64,000 bases of DNA, taken from NCBI GenBank assembly GCA_002724925.1, contig PBQA01000037.1, forward strand, positions 1-64,000, in the 5' to 3' direction. Source of the DNA: Oceanospirillaceae bacterium. Its GTDB lineage: Bacteria; Pseudomonadota; Gammaproteobacteria; Pseudomonadales; Oceanobacteraceae. Below the pieces are notes generated by a model that was not told the DNA's origin, did no database searches, and was given only the letters and a program-made list of their open reading frames with translations. Each line of letters opens with the position of its first letter. Position 1 is the first letter of the stretch. A program made the position numbers and the translations under genes. Positions 31,724 to 40,342 of the stretch are shown here, piece after piece.

Positions 31724-33228
31724 TGCATTTGCCGGCACTTCCTGTGCTTCTACCATTTTTCGCGGCAATTCTGATTCTGTATCCGTGGTTTAACAAACGC
31801 CTGCATCTGCAGCGTCTGGTTGCTCAATTTGCACTCTTGATGCTGGTGGCGGTGTCTATGCTGACGCTGTTCAAGACGCTGGCAGATGGCCCTATCGGCT
31901 ATGCTATGGGTGACTGGGAAGCACCGTTTGGTATTTATCTACTCGCCGATCCGCTCGCGGCGTTTATGTTGGTGGTTACGTCTGTTCTGGCTCTCTGTAC
32001 ACATCTTTATGCGTGTGGCGGTGAGGATAAAACGGGGCGTTTTTTCCATCCTCTGTTTATGTTCCAGTTGATGGGATTGAATGGCGCCTTCCTGACGGCC
32101 GATGCCTTTAACCTCTTCGTTTTTTTCGAGATCCTTCTGATCGCCTCGTACTCTTTGTTGATACACGGAGGTGGCCGTGAAAGAACTCGTGCAGCTCAGC
32201 ATTATGTACTCTACAACCTGATAGGTTCAGCCTTCTTCCTGATCGCGTTGGCCTTGCTCTACAGAGCCTTTGGTACTCTGAATATTCCGGACATGGCATT
32301 GCGAGCGCCTGAATTGCCTGAAGAGAGTGTACCGCTCGCACAGGCTGGTGGGCTTTTATTGATGGTTGTTTTCGGCGTGAAAGCGGCACTGTTACCACTC
32401 CACTTCTGGCTACCAAGAACATACAGCACGACATCGGTGCCGGTTGCTGCTTTATTCGCCGTTATGACCAAGGTGGGCGTGTACAGCCTGTGGCGGATTC
32501 ACAGCGTTGTGTTTGGGCACGACAGCGGTGAGTTATCTGACCTTGGCGTTGTCCCGCTGTCCTGGTTGTCCGGACTGACGGTACTGGCCGGGGCCATAGG
32601 AGCACTGGCAAGTCAGACATTACGTTGGTTGATCGCTAATTTGATTATTATATCCGTCGGTACGCTGTTGATGACCGTAGCCATGGGGACGACTCAATCG
32701 GTTGCGGCAGGCCTGTACTACACCTTGCACAGTACTTTGATGAGTGGGGCGTTCTTTCTGGTGGCTGGTTTGATTCTCATGCAGCGCGGACAGGCGGAAG
32801 ATCGCTTCGTTCGTTCCCGCCCACTGCTTTATCCAATCTTCACCGGCGTTCTTTTTGCCGTCACGGCGATGGCCATGATTGGCTTGCCTCCGTTCTCGGG
32901 CTTCTTAGGTAAAGTCTTTATCCTTCAGGCTGCCATTGATAGCGGAGACGCTATCTGGGTATGGCCAATTGTACTGATCTCTGGTCTGGCGGCACTAATC
33001 GCGTTGTCACGTGCGGGAACCACTCTGTTCTGGAGAACGCAGGGTTCTGTCGTTCCAGAAGCCAAAGAGAAGCTGAGTAACGTCCACCTCGTGGCGGCTG
33101 GTCTACTGGTCGCTACTACTCTGGTCCTGGTTATTGGTGCTGGGCCTCTGACTGAATGGTCACTGCGAGCAGCCCAGGATCTGCATACGGGTGTGACGTT
33201 GAATTACCTGAATGGAGGGCAGCCATAA
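31720..33228 (+). CDS. mrpD: Na+/H+ antiporter subunit D (MrpD)
   Basis: This is a NuoN/NuoM-like proton-channel subunit of 502 residues with about 14 helices. Key segments are NLFVFFEILLIASYSL, with the membrane Glu, and VKAALLPLHFWLPRTYS, with the conserved Lys. GLPPFSGFLGK also marks the family. Start GTG 31720 or ATG 31723 lies behind GGAGG. It overlaps mrpC and mrpE. Confidence 0.93.
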   Translation: MMHLPALPVLLPFFAAILILYPWFNKRLHLQRLVAQFALLMLVAVSMLTLFKTLADGPIGYAMGDWEAPFGIYLLADPLAAFMLVVTSVLALCTHLYACGGEDKTGRFFHPLFMFQLMGLNGAFLTADAFNLFVFFEILLIASYSLLIHGGGRERTRAAQHYVLYNLIGSAFFLIALALLYRAFGTLNIPDMALRAPELPEESVPLAQAGGLLLMVVFGVKAALLPLHFWLPRTYSTTSVPVAALFAVMTKVGVYSLWRIHSVVFGHDSGELSDLGVVPLSWLSGLTVLAGAIGALASQTLRWLIANLIIISVGTLLMTVAMGTTQSVAAGLYYTLHSTLMSGAFFLVAGLILMQRGQAEDRFVRSRPLLYPIFTGVLFAVTAMAMIGLPPFSGFLGKVFILQAAIDSGDAIWVWPIVLISGLAALIALSRAGTTLFWRTQGSVVPEAKEKLSNVHLVAAGLLVATTLVLVIGAGPLTEWSLRAAQDLHTGVTLNYLNGGQP

Positions 33229-33713
33229 TGAAGCGCTTGCTGCCAATGCCATGGCACTCAGTCATGCTGATAGCCGTCTGGCTTCTATTAAATGGCTTCT
33301 CGTACGGACAGTTATTGCTGGCTGTCATCCTGGCGTTGCTGATTCCAATTATTACGTATCCATATGTTCGCGGTCATGCGCCGGTGAAAAAGCCTTTAGC
33401 AATGATGACGTACTCGCTGCGCCTGTTATATGACATCGTAGTCGCTAATCTTGATGTGGCTCGTAGGGTCGTGTTGCCGAATCGTTATCTCAAGCCCGGT
33501 TGGCTGGCTTATCCATTATCCATGACGGAGCCGTTCCCCGTGACCGTGCTGGCAAGCTCTGTGTCACTGACTCCAGGAACGGTAAGCGTCGAGTTTTCAG
33601 AAGACCGCACGTGTCTATATATCCACGTTCTCCACCTTGAGGACGAGAAAGAACTTCAGGCATTTATATTCCGCCGTTACGAACAGCCGCTGAAGGAGAT
33701 ATTCGGATGCTGA
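33228..33713 (+). CDS. mrpE: Na+/H+ antiporter subunit E (MrpE)
   Basis: MrpE is 161 residues with two N-terminal helices and a cytoplasmic domain. The family features LVVANLDVARRVV-like and SVSLTPGTVSVEF are clear. The ATG at 33228 overlaps the mrpD TAA by one base; the frame is open further upstream inside mrpD and that part is rejected. It overlaps mrpF by 7 bp. Confidence 0.92.
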   Translation: MKRLLPMPWHSVMLIAVWLLLNGFSYGQLLLAVILALLIPIITYPYVRGHAPVKKPLAMMTYSLRLLYDIVVANLDVARRVVLPNRYLKPGWLAYPLSMTEPFPVTVLASSVSLTPGTVSVEFSEDRTCLYIHVLHLEDEKELQAFIFRRYEQPLKEIFGC

Positions 33714-33976
33714 GTAATGTCATCATGATCTGTACCGGGATGATTGGACTGGCGATGCTTTTCTGCCTTTGGCGCTTGATTAAGGGGCCAGATATTACAG
33801 ACCGAATCCTTGCTTTGGATACGCTGTACATCAACAGTATTGCTCTGATTATTCTGCTGGGCCTGTACTACGGGACCGCTCTTTATTTCGAAGGTGCTCT
33901 GCTGATCGCTATGCTCGGTTTTGTCAGCACCTCGGCCGTCGCCAAATACCTGTTGCGGGGTGACATCATTGAATAA
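33707..33976 (+). CDS. mrpF: Na+/H+ antiporter subunit F (MrpF)
   Basis: This 89-residue protein has three membrane helices and the family motif RLIKGPDITDRILALD. It overlaps mrpE by 7 bp and mrpG by 8 bp. Confidence 0.92.
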   Translation: MLSNVIMICTGMIGLAMLFCLWRLIKGPDITDRILALDTLYINSIALIILLGLYYGTALYFEGALLIAMLGFVSTSAVAKYLLRGDIIE

Positions 33977-34349
33977 TCTGCCTGTATATAGTGATTATCT
34001 TGTCGCTGCACTCCTGATTGGTGGCGCGTTGTTTATGCTCGTAGGTTCGTGGGGGTTGGCAAAGCTGCCTGATTTTTACACACGCCTCCATGCACCGACA
34101 AAAGCATCTACGCTCGGCATGGGAGCGACTCTGCTCGGGTCGCTGGTTTGGTTCAGCGTGCAGGAAGAAAGCCTGCACATCCATGAGTTAGTGATCAGTA
34201 TTTTCTTATTTCTGACCGCTCCTGTGTCTGCCTATATGATGGGCAAAGCAGCGATTCATCGCCGCCGACCTATGGCAGACGGCACTCGCAATGAAGAGGA
34301 AGCAGAGCGGGCAGCAGAACGTAGAGGCATTAACGACCGGGACGACTAA
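33969..34349 (+). CDS. mrpG: Na+/H+ antiporter subunit G (MrpG)
   Basis: This is the last subunit, 126 residues from TTG 33969, which sits six bases after GGGGTG. It has three helices and the motif LAKLPDFYTRLHAPTKASTLG. The C-terminal 30 residues are highly charged. The end faces radA tail-to-tail, with 20 bp between stops. Confidence 0.9.
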   Translation: MNNLPVYSDYLVAALLIGGALFMLVGSWGLAKLPDFYTRLHAPTKASTLGMGATLLGSLVWFSVQEESLHIHELVISIFLFLTAPVSAYMMGKAAIHRRRPMADGTRNEEEAERAAERRGINDRDD

Positions 34350-34369
34350 GCCTGGGTTACGGAGTCTTC

Positions 34370-35740
34370 TTACAGGCGTTCGATGGCTTCCTGAAGTTTA
34401 TCAACGCCAATGACCTCCATCCCAGCAACCGGCTGCTTAGGCACATTCGCTTTTGGCACAATCGCCCGCGTAAAACCATGCTTCGCCGCTTCTTTAATCC
34501 GCTCCTGCCCCGAAGGAACCGGGCGGATTTCTCCGGATAAGCCGACCTCACCGAAGACAATCAGACCCTGCTCAAGAGGTTGATTGCGGAAGCTGGACAG
34601 GGCAGCTAATAACAGCGCCAGGTCTGCTCCTGTTTCGTTTACTTTTACGCCGCCAACGACATTGATATACACATCCTGATCACCAAGGTGGATACCGCCA
34701 TGGCGATGCAATGCTGCGAGCAGCAGGTTAAGACGATTCTGATCCAGACCAACCGCCACCCGCTTCGGGTGTCCGAAATGGCTGTCGTCGACTAAGGCCT
34801 GAATTTCGACCAGCAGTGGGCGTGTGCCTTCCCATATCACCATCACGACACTGCCAGCGGCAGGTTCGTCGCCGCGACTGAGAAAAATCGAGCTTGGGTT
34901 TTTAACCTCTTTCAGGCCGCGCTCCAACATGGCGAAAACACCCAGCTCGTTAATCGCGCCAAAACGATTTTTAATGCCCCGCAAAACACGATAGCGGCTG
35001 TCGCCTGAGCCTTCGAGCATGATCGAGCAGTCGATCATATGTTCCAATACTTTCGGGCCAGCCAGAGAACCGTCTTTGGTGACATGGCCGACAAGAAACA
35101 GAACTGTGCCGGTCTGTTTGGCAAACCGGGTCAGATAGGCTGCGCTTTCACGGACCTGAGAAACACTGCCTGGTGCCGACTCAATACCATCCACATGCAT
35201 CACCTGAATGGAGTCGATCACGACAATACGAGGTTTATGCTGCTGCAATACATTGGTCAGTCGTTCGACATTGGTTTCACTCAGCATCTGTAATTGATCC
35301 GTTGGCAAGCCAAGTCGGTTTGCCCGCAGCGCTACCTGTTGCAGGCTCTCTTCACCCGTAACGTAAATAGCTGGCATCTGCGTCGCCAGATAACACAGGG
35401 TCTGTAACAACAGTGTCGATTTACCCGCGCCCGGATGGCCACCAATAAGAATCGCAGAGCCTGGCACCAGGCCGCCCCCTAACACCCGGTCGAACTCCTG
35501 CATTCCGGAACTGAACCGTGGTAGTTCGGCGAGATCGACGTCGGCGAGTTTGATGACATCGCTCGTTCCGGCATCGCCGGCATAACCACTGAACCGGGTA
35601 TCTCTTGCAGCGGTTTTCGCTGAAGCTACGACAAATTCCTGCAGGGTATTCCACTGCCCGCAACCGGCACACTGGCCTTGCCATTTGCTGTGATCGGCGC
35701 CGCATTCATTGCAGACGTAGGCGGTTTTCTTTTTGGCCAT
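34370..35740 (-). CDS. radA: DNA repair protein RadA
   Basis: RadA is a RecA-like branch-migration ATPase that processes recombination intermediates. The 456-residue protein has a C4 zinc finger (CNECG and CAGCG), Walker A GGHPGAGKST, and the RadA-specific KNRFG motif. A C-terminal Lon-protease-like domain (GEVGLSGEIRPV) completes it. It appears monocistronic. Confidence 0.96.
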   Translation of the reverse strand: MAKKKTAYVCNECGADHSKWQGQCAGCGQWNTLQEFVVASAKTAARDTRFSGYAGDAGTSDVIKLADVDLAELPRFSSGMQEFDRVLGGGLVPGSAILIGGHPGAGKSTLLLQTLCYLATQMPAIYVTGEESLQQVALRANRLGLPTDQLQMLSETNVERLTNVLQQHKPRIVVIDSIQVMHVDGIESAPGSVSQVRESAAYLTRFAKQTGTVLFLVGHVTKDGSLAGPKVLEHMIDCSIMLEGSGDSRYRVLRGIKNRFGAINELGVFAMLERGLKEVKNPSSIFLSRGDEPAAGSVVMVIWEGTRPLLVEIQALVDDSHFGHPKRVAVGLDQNRLNLLLAALHRHGGIHLGDQDVYINVVGGVKVNETGADLALLLAALSSFRNQPLEQGLIVFGEVGLSGEIRPVPSGQERIKEAAKHGFTRAIVPKANVPKQPVAGMEVIGVDKLQEAIERL

Positions 35741-35905
35741 GTAGCGTTCGCTGTTTCTCGTACTGGATAGTGTTCAAAAGTGTACTCGTATTTGAGTGTA
35801 TCTTCGACATACTCGAACCAGATACCACGGTGTTGCGGTTTTAGCGAATGTATGGACTGCAGGGGACTGTCTATGGAGTAGAAATATTGCGAATGCGCTG
35901 TTAAT

Positions 35906-35995
35906 AAAAGCAGGGTTCGATGGCCCGCCGTAAATACGTCCCTGTAGGCTCGGGCACAGCATCCATGCTGTGCACGGCCCTCGCCACCTGCTTTT
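35906..35995. repeat. 90-bp extragenic palindrome
   Basis: Outer arms AAAAGCAGG (35906-35914) and CCTGCTTTT (35987-35995) flank an inner perfect stem, GCACAGCATCCATGCTGTGC (35954-35973). A CCCTGTAGGCTCGG block is also present. It fills part of the 385-bp gap (35741-36125) between radA and the membrane protein gene; the rest of that gap shows no gene. The CATCCATG centre also occurs in the palindrome at 5562-5729. Confidence 0.7.
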
Positions 35996-36125
35996 ACCAA
36001 CAACTACCCGCAGCCTCGGTGGTTACCTGTGAATCTCTAGTGATAAACGTTCTACCTGATGGGATTGATTGATACTATGTCGCCACATTTTACTGGGCTG
36101 CAGATCAGCCTATTCGGGAGGTTTC

Positions 36126-36806
36126 GTGTCGTTCGGTCAGTTTATTGCCTTAGCATCCTTCGTACTCTCAATGGGTACGATTGCGGTGACTTATTTTGTT
36201 GGAACCTCGGCGGGTACCGCAGAACTATGTAACCCGTTTTTCGATGGCTGTACGGATATAACTCATACCGGAATGAAAGGTGACGCAGGCTTTATCTTTC
36301 GTGGGGGAATGATTGCCGCATGTGCATTTTTCGTTATCTGGTGGCAGGTTTATCGTGTTTGGCTGAGCCCGTATTCCGGGCGTGTTGCGCTGGGCTCAAT
36401 GCAGTTTTTTGGTGTGTTGGCTGCGGTTGGTCTGTTGGCAGGTACGGCCGTGTTGCTGCCCGAGAAATCAGATACCCGTTGGGGGATACACGTGCGCGGT
36501 GCCAATCTGTTTTTTCAGGGGATGTTGATTGCACTTACGACCGCGTACGTTCTTACCTTTAAAGCGAGGAAAAAAGGGCTACAGGTACCGAGTTTTGCAG
36601 TGAAGACTGCAGTCATGGGCATTCTCTGGTTTATGTTTATTGCTTTCGCCGGAGTGACTGTTGGGATAGAAATGAGCCACGGTAAGCGCATCATTGAATG
36701 GTGGGCGACCCTGTTTATCGGGATTTACTTTCTGTCATCCTATTGGGACTGGAAAAGTATCCGCCTCATCAGCGAAAGTCACCCCACACATACTGGAGAA
36801 CGCTGA
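36126..36806 (+). CDS. Six-helix membrane protein, Frag1/DRAM/Sfk1-like (tentative)
   Basis: The 226-residue product has six predicted membrane helices. After helix 1 comes a loop with Cys pairs (CNPFFDGCTD), and a basic loop follows helix 4. The topology and the overall look resemble the Frag1/DRAM/Sfk1 family, but this is by impression, not alignment. The start GTG 36126 has the RBS GGGAGG five bases upstream; the open frame continues to 36069 without one. It overlaps rsmE tail-to-tail by 38 bp. Confidence 0.6.
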   Translation: MSFGQFIALASFVLSMGTIAVTYFVGTSAGTAELCNPFFDGCTDITHTGMKGDAGFIFRGGMIAACAFFVIWWQVYRVWLSPYSGRVALGSMQFFGVLAAVGLLAGTAVLLPEKSDTRWGIHVRGANLFFQGMLIALTTAYVLTFKARKKGLQVPSFAVKTAVMGILWFMFIAFAGVTVGIEMSHGKRIIEWWATLFIGIYFLSSYWDWKSIRLISESHPTHTGER

Positions 36807-37512
36807 GAGCTGTCAGCGCTGCGGTCTCGGTACGAAGTATGCGAGGCCCGAGTAGTAAACCATCAAACCCTGACTCCTGACATTGAGTCACCTCAATGTC
36901 AGAGAAACCGCCTTCGGGGCCAACCAGAAGCGCAATGCTTTGTGGAGACTGGCCGGAGGACACCTCAGATTCGAGGGGCTTCTGGTTGTGAGGGTGAAGC
37001 AGCAACTTTCTGTCGGCATCTGTGTCAGTGCTCCAGTCACTCAGCGACTTTGGTGGATGGATTACCGGAACGGTATTTCTTCCACTCTGTTCGCAGGCGG
37101 AGATGGCAACTTTCTGCCAGTGCTCGAGCTTTTTCTCCATGCGATCGCCTTTCAGGCGCACATCACAACGTTCACTCGTCAACGGCGTAATGTCAGTCAC
37201 GCCTAATTCCGTTGCCTTCTGAATAGTAAAATCCATCCGGTCACCTTTTGAGATGACCTGACCCAGATGTATCTCCAGTTTCAGCGGAGCATCCTGTCGG
37301 ATGACATGCGTCACTGATGCCGATGCGGATTTCTTGCTCTCGATGATGAGCTGTGCCTGATACTCAGAACCATCACCATTGAAGAGACGCAGATCGTCGC
37401 CCTCTTTCATACGTAAAACACGGACGAGGTGCGTTACTGCCTGGTCATCCAGTGCGACGGTCGTATTTTCAGTGAGTGGCTCGGGAGTATAAATTCGAGG
37501 GCCAGACATCAT
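36769..37512 (-). CDS. rsmE: 16S rRNA m3U1498 methyltransferase
   Basis: This SPOUT-fold enzyme methylates U1498 of 16S rRNA. The 247-residue protein has an N-terminal PUA-like domain (HLVRVLRMKEGDDL) and the SAM-binding knot with LLVGPEGGFSDIEV and LGPRILRTETAALTAL. Two ATG codons begin the frame (37512 and 37509). Its last 38 bp overlap the oppositely oriented membrane protein gene. Confidence 0.94.
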   Translation of the reverse strand: MMSGPRIYTPEPLTENTTVALDDQAVTHLVRVLRMKEGDDLRLFNGDGSEYQAQLIIESKKSASASVTHVIRQDAPLKLEIHLGQVISKGDRMDFTIQKATELGVTDITPLTSERCDVRLKGDRMEKKLEHWQKVAISACEQSGRNTVPVIHPPKSLSDWSTDTDADRKLLLHPHNQKPLESEVSSGQSPQSIALLVGPEGGFSDIEVTQCQESGFDGLLLGPRILRTETAALTALSVLQYVWGDFR

Positions 37513-37565
37513 GCGCTCTCAACAGAGTATTAGTGAATGAAGTAAGGCGCATGATAGCAGAGGGG

Positions 37566-37598
37566 AGGCCTCTTTTACTGCAGTAAATGAGGCCTTTT
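37566..37598. terminator. hairpin between rsmE and the stator operon
   Basis: GGCCTCTTTTACTG and CAGTAAATGAGGCC form a long stem with a short T-run on the plus strand. It lies downstream of the leftward pomAB-PilZ operon and upstream of rsmE. As a terminator it is imperfect because the minus strand lacks a T-tract. Confidence 0.5.
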
Positions 37599-37608
37599 GA
37601 AATGAAGT

Positions 37609-38196
37609 TCAGCAAGCCGCATCGTTCTGAGCTTCGCGCTCTGAGCGCAAGCGGCGTGATTGTAGCTGGAACAGGTGGTGAATCAGAATTTCCTGTTCTG
37701 CCTCTCTGAGACCTTCAAAATCGACTCGCACAAGATAGGGAGCATCAGGGTCTGCCGTATGCTCCACACCAACAATTGTCCCCATTAGAGTCACTGGAAT
37801 ATTGGACGGCTTAAGCTGCATCTGCAGTCGCAGATTGTCACTCTCACTGAGTGGTTCTGTGGAATGGAATGCCATGCCGCAGGCGCTCAGATTCACCCGC
37901 GTGCGCACTTCGGTTTGTGATAGTTCGGGTTTTGCGTCTGGCCCAACAGGGGAGTTCAGCAAGTTGACCTTCTGGTTCAGCAGTTCAAACAAGCGGGCAA
38001 CCGTGGGGTTCTGTGCCTGTACCTGATGCAGCACACCAGCGATGTCGCGTTCGAGTTCTGCCAGCTCATTGATGTGATCCTGATGGCGGGCTTTCCAGCG
38101 TTGCACTTCTTCTTGTGAGATGGCTTCAAAATCCAGGATGACTTCATCATCCAGGCGGAAATAACGGCGTCTCTCTTCCACTGTTCCTATTTCCAT
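37609..38196 (-). CDS. PilZ-domain protein, probable c-di-GMP receptor
   Basis: The 195-residue protein has RRYFRLDDEV near its start and VNLSACGMAF at about residue 103. Together these resemble the RxxxR and (D/N)xSxxG c-di-GMP-binding motifs of PilZ domains, here separated by a helical insert (about 25-85). It follows pomB after 14 bp and is transcribed with pomAB. The position suggests it tunes the stator or flagellar motor in response to c-di-GMP, as YcgR does elsewhere, but this is inference. Confidence 0.78.
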   Translation of the reverse strand: MEIGTVEERRRYFRLDDEVILDFEAISQEEVQRWKARHQDHINELAELERDIAGVLHQVQAQNPTVARLFELLNQKVNLLNSPVGPDAKPELSQTEVRTRVNLSACGMAFHSTEPLSESDNLRLQMQLKPSNIPVTLMGTIVGVEHTADPDAPYLVRVDFEGLREAEQEILIHHLFQLQSRRLRSEREAQNDAAC

Positions 38197-38210
38197 CGTT
38201 TCTCTCCCGA

Positions 38211-39188
38211 TCAGAATATTTCGTTGGGATTTAATTCAAAATCTTCCGGGCGGGCGGTTGCCGCGTCATCAATCTCCTGTTGCGTCGGAGTGATTTCCGG
38301 TTGATCGTCATCATCAAATTCATGTGTGCGTAAAATGACGATCTCTACCCGTCGATTGCGCGCGCGGGAAGCATCATCAATATTGGGCACTAGCGGTTTT
38401 TTGTCAGCATGGCCCACCACCTGAAACCGGTCCGAGTTCATCTCAGGAGCAATAAACAGTTCCTGCGCGAAGGCAACGGCACGGGCAGTCGATAATCCCC
38501 AGTTTGAGCGGAATGGGCCGCCTGCGAGTGGAATATCATCGGTGTGCCCCTCGACGGATATTTTGCCGGGAATATCAACGAGCACTTCCCGGATTTTGTC
38601 GATCACAGGTAAAAAACGATCCTCGATATAATCCGAACCCGAACGGAAAGCGCCTCTTTGTTGAATGCGGATAATAATTTTCTTACCTACGGTCTCAATC
38701 TCGACCTGGCCCTGTGCGATTTCGTTTTCAAGCTGAGCAGCCATTTCGACGGCCATCTCTTCGCTTTTCTTATTTTCGATATCCTCACGTGGCACGACGA
38801 CTTCGCGCGTTTGCATGCCGCGGTCGCCCTGACGTTCTTCCTGCTGCGTCACCTCATCCTGGCACAGCACTTCGAGCGAGCTTTTGGTAATGTCGCTGGT
38901 TTTTTGCCGGACTTCATTAATCGGTGTCGGCTCAGGAATCGACGGGCTGAAATGCCGGGCGATCACACTGGTCCCCTTTGGCGGATCACTGGCATTAACC
39001 ACCGTCTGCACACCAAAGGCATCTCGAAGTTCACCGGCCAGACGTTTGAACTTGCGTGCGTCCATTTCTGAAAATGACAGCAGGAGCACGAAAAAGCACA
39101 TCAACAGCGACATCAGGTCGGCAAAGGTCATTACCCAGCCGGGTATCCCATCGGGACAGGGTGGACATTCGTCTTCTTCTTCAGCCAT
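38211..39188 (-). CDS. pomB: Flagellar stator protein, PomB/MotB type
   Basis: This is a 325-residue inner-membrane stator subunit. A short acidic start (EEEDECPPCPDGIPGW) precedes one helix, MTFADLMSLLMCFFVLLLSF, whose Asp carries the ion. A plug/linker region follows, then an OmpA-like peptidoglycan-binding domain (about 200-300, VEGHTDDIPL). The N-terminal sequence closely resembles Vibrio PomB, favouring Na+ coupling. It is 6 bp downstream of pomA. Confidence 0.92.
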   Translation of the reverse strand: MAEEEDECPPCPDGIPGWVMTFADLMSLLMCFFVLLLSFSEMDARKFKRLAGELRDAFGVQTVVNASDPPKGTSVIARHFSPSIPEPTPINEVRQKTSDITKSSLEVLCQDEVTQQEERQGDRGMQTREVVVPREDIENKKSEEMAVEMAAQLENEIAQGQVEIETVGKKIIIRIQQRGAFRSGSDYIEDRFLPVIDKIREVLVDIPGKISVEGHTDDIPLAGGPFRSNWGLSTARAVAFAQELFIAPEMNSDRFQVVGHADKKPLVPNIDDASRARNRRVEIVILRTHEFDDDDQPEITPTQQEIDDAATARPEDFELNPNEIF

Positions 39189-39194
39189 GACTTA

Positions 39195-39953
39195 CTACTC
39201 GCTCGCCGCTACGCGTTTGCCTTCCTGAATGTAGGCTTGCAGCATGGATTCAATAACTCGCGGGTTCTGACCGTTCTGAATTGCCAGTAAGGCGTCAATG
39301 ATCATCGACTTAAGCCGATCTTCTTCGTTTTTTCTCAGATTCAGCTTATCTGCCATGGGCAGCGACAACATGGTTGCAACCATGGCGCCGTAGAGTGTAG
39401 TCAGGAGGGCAACCGCCATTGCCGGGCCGATGGCTTTCGGGTCATCCATGTTTGCCAGCATGGCGACCAGACCAATCAGGGTGCCGATCATCCCCATGGC
39501 GGGTGCTACATCGCCAAGTGATTTGAAAATCGTAATGCCGGTATCGTGGCGCTCACTGGCGAGTTTCATTTCTTTACTGAGAAGGGTTTTCACAACGTCG
39601 GGGTCGTGACCATCCACGAGTAGCTGAATCCCTTTACTCAGAAACTCATCGCTGACCTCTTTGCCTTCCAGAGACAACAGCCCCCCCTTACGGGCAAGCC
39701 CGGCGAGCTCGACAATTTCACCAATCAGGTCTTCAGGTTTGATCAATTTGAACGCAAATGCTTTGCCCGCGACTTTTCCGGCAGCCAGAAACTGGCCCAG
39801 CTCGAATTTCATCATTACAGCAAAGAGACTTCCGACAATAACAATCAGCAGCGACGGCACGTTAACAAACATGGTGATATCGCCACCGAGAATCATGGCG
39901 AAAATTACGATACCGAACGCGCCGACAAGGCCTACTAATGACGCGAGATCCAC
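39195..39953 (-). CDS. pomA: Flagellar stator protein, PomA/MotA type
   Basis: PomA is 252 residues with four helices and a cytoplasmic loop that touches the rotor FliG. The FGDVAPAMGMIGTLIGLV-like segment and NMDDPKAIGPAMAVALLTTLYG match Vibrio PomA. The start is GTG 39953 behind AAAGGAG; the frame stays open to 40031 without support. It is transcribed divergently from xseB. Confidence 0.93.
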   Translation of the reverse strand: MDLASLVGLVGAFGIVIFAMILGGDITMFVNVPSLLIVIVGSLFAVMMKFELGQFLAAGKVAGKAFAFKLIKPEDLIGEIVELAGLARKGGLLSLEGKEVSDEFLSKGIQLLVDGHDPDVVKTLLSKEMKLASERHDTGITIFKSLGDVAPAMGMIGTLIGLVAMLANMDDPKAIGPAMAVALLTTLYGAMVATMLSLPMADKLNLRKNEEDRLKSMIIDALLAIQNGQNPRVIESMLQAYIQEGKRVAASE

Positions 39954-40043
39954 ACTCACTCCTTTCCATACTGAGGTAGCTTCTGTAACAGAGTTTAGAC
40001 GCTTCCTGCAGTTCTTCCTGTGATCTGACAAAAAAAGCCTGTG

Positions 40044-40072
40044 TTGACCCGCTCATGCCTTGGGTTTAGTGT
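40044..40072 (+). promoter_or_regulatory. predicted sigma-70 promoter of xseB-ispA-dxs
   Basis: TTGACC at 40044-40049 and TAGTGT at 40067-40072 are spaced by 17 bp, 25 bp ahead of the xseB start. This is a sequence match only. Confidence 0.5.
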
Positions 40073-40096
40073 TCGAGCCTTACGACAGGAGTAACT

Positions 40097-40342
40097 ATGT
40101 CTGAGAAATCCTCATCCTTTGGTTTTGAGTCGGCCTTGTCTGAACTCGAAGCTCTGGTCACCCGTATGGAAAGCGGTGAGCTGACCCTTGAAGACAGCCT
40201 GGAAGCATTCGAAAAAGGTATTGGCCTCACTCGCCAGTGCCAGCAAGCATTAACGGCAGCCGAGCAGCGAGTGCAGCTTCTTATGGAGCGCAATGGTCAG
40301 AGTGACGCCCAGCCATTCCAGGGCGGAGACGCCGGCGAATGA
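40097..40342 (+). CDS. xseB: Exodeoxyribonuclease VII small subunit
   Basis: The 81-residue helical protein has FESALSELEALVTRMESGEL and LEDSLEAFEKGIGLTRQC, the family signature. With XseA it degrades single-stranded DNA. RBS CAGGAG precedes the ATG. It overlaps ispA by 4 bp in the conserved xseB-ispA-dxs order. Confidence 0.95.
   Translation: MSEKSSSFGFESALSELEALVTRMESGELTLEDSLEAFEKGIGLTRQCQQALTAAEQRVQLLMERNGQSDAQPFQGGDAGE

Noticed and set aside
35774-36003. Minus-strand frames in the radA to membrane-protein gap
   Set aside because: They run through the 90-bp palindrome and have no conserved features.
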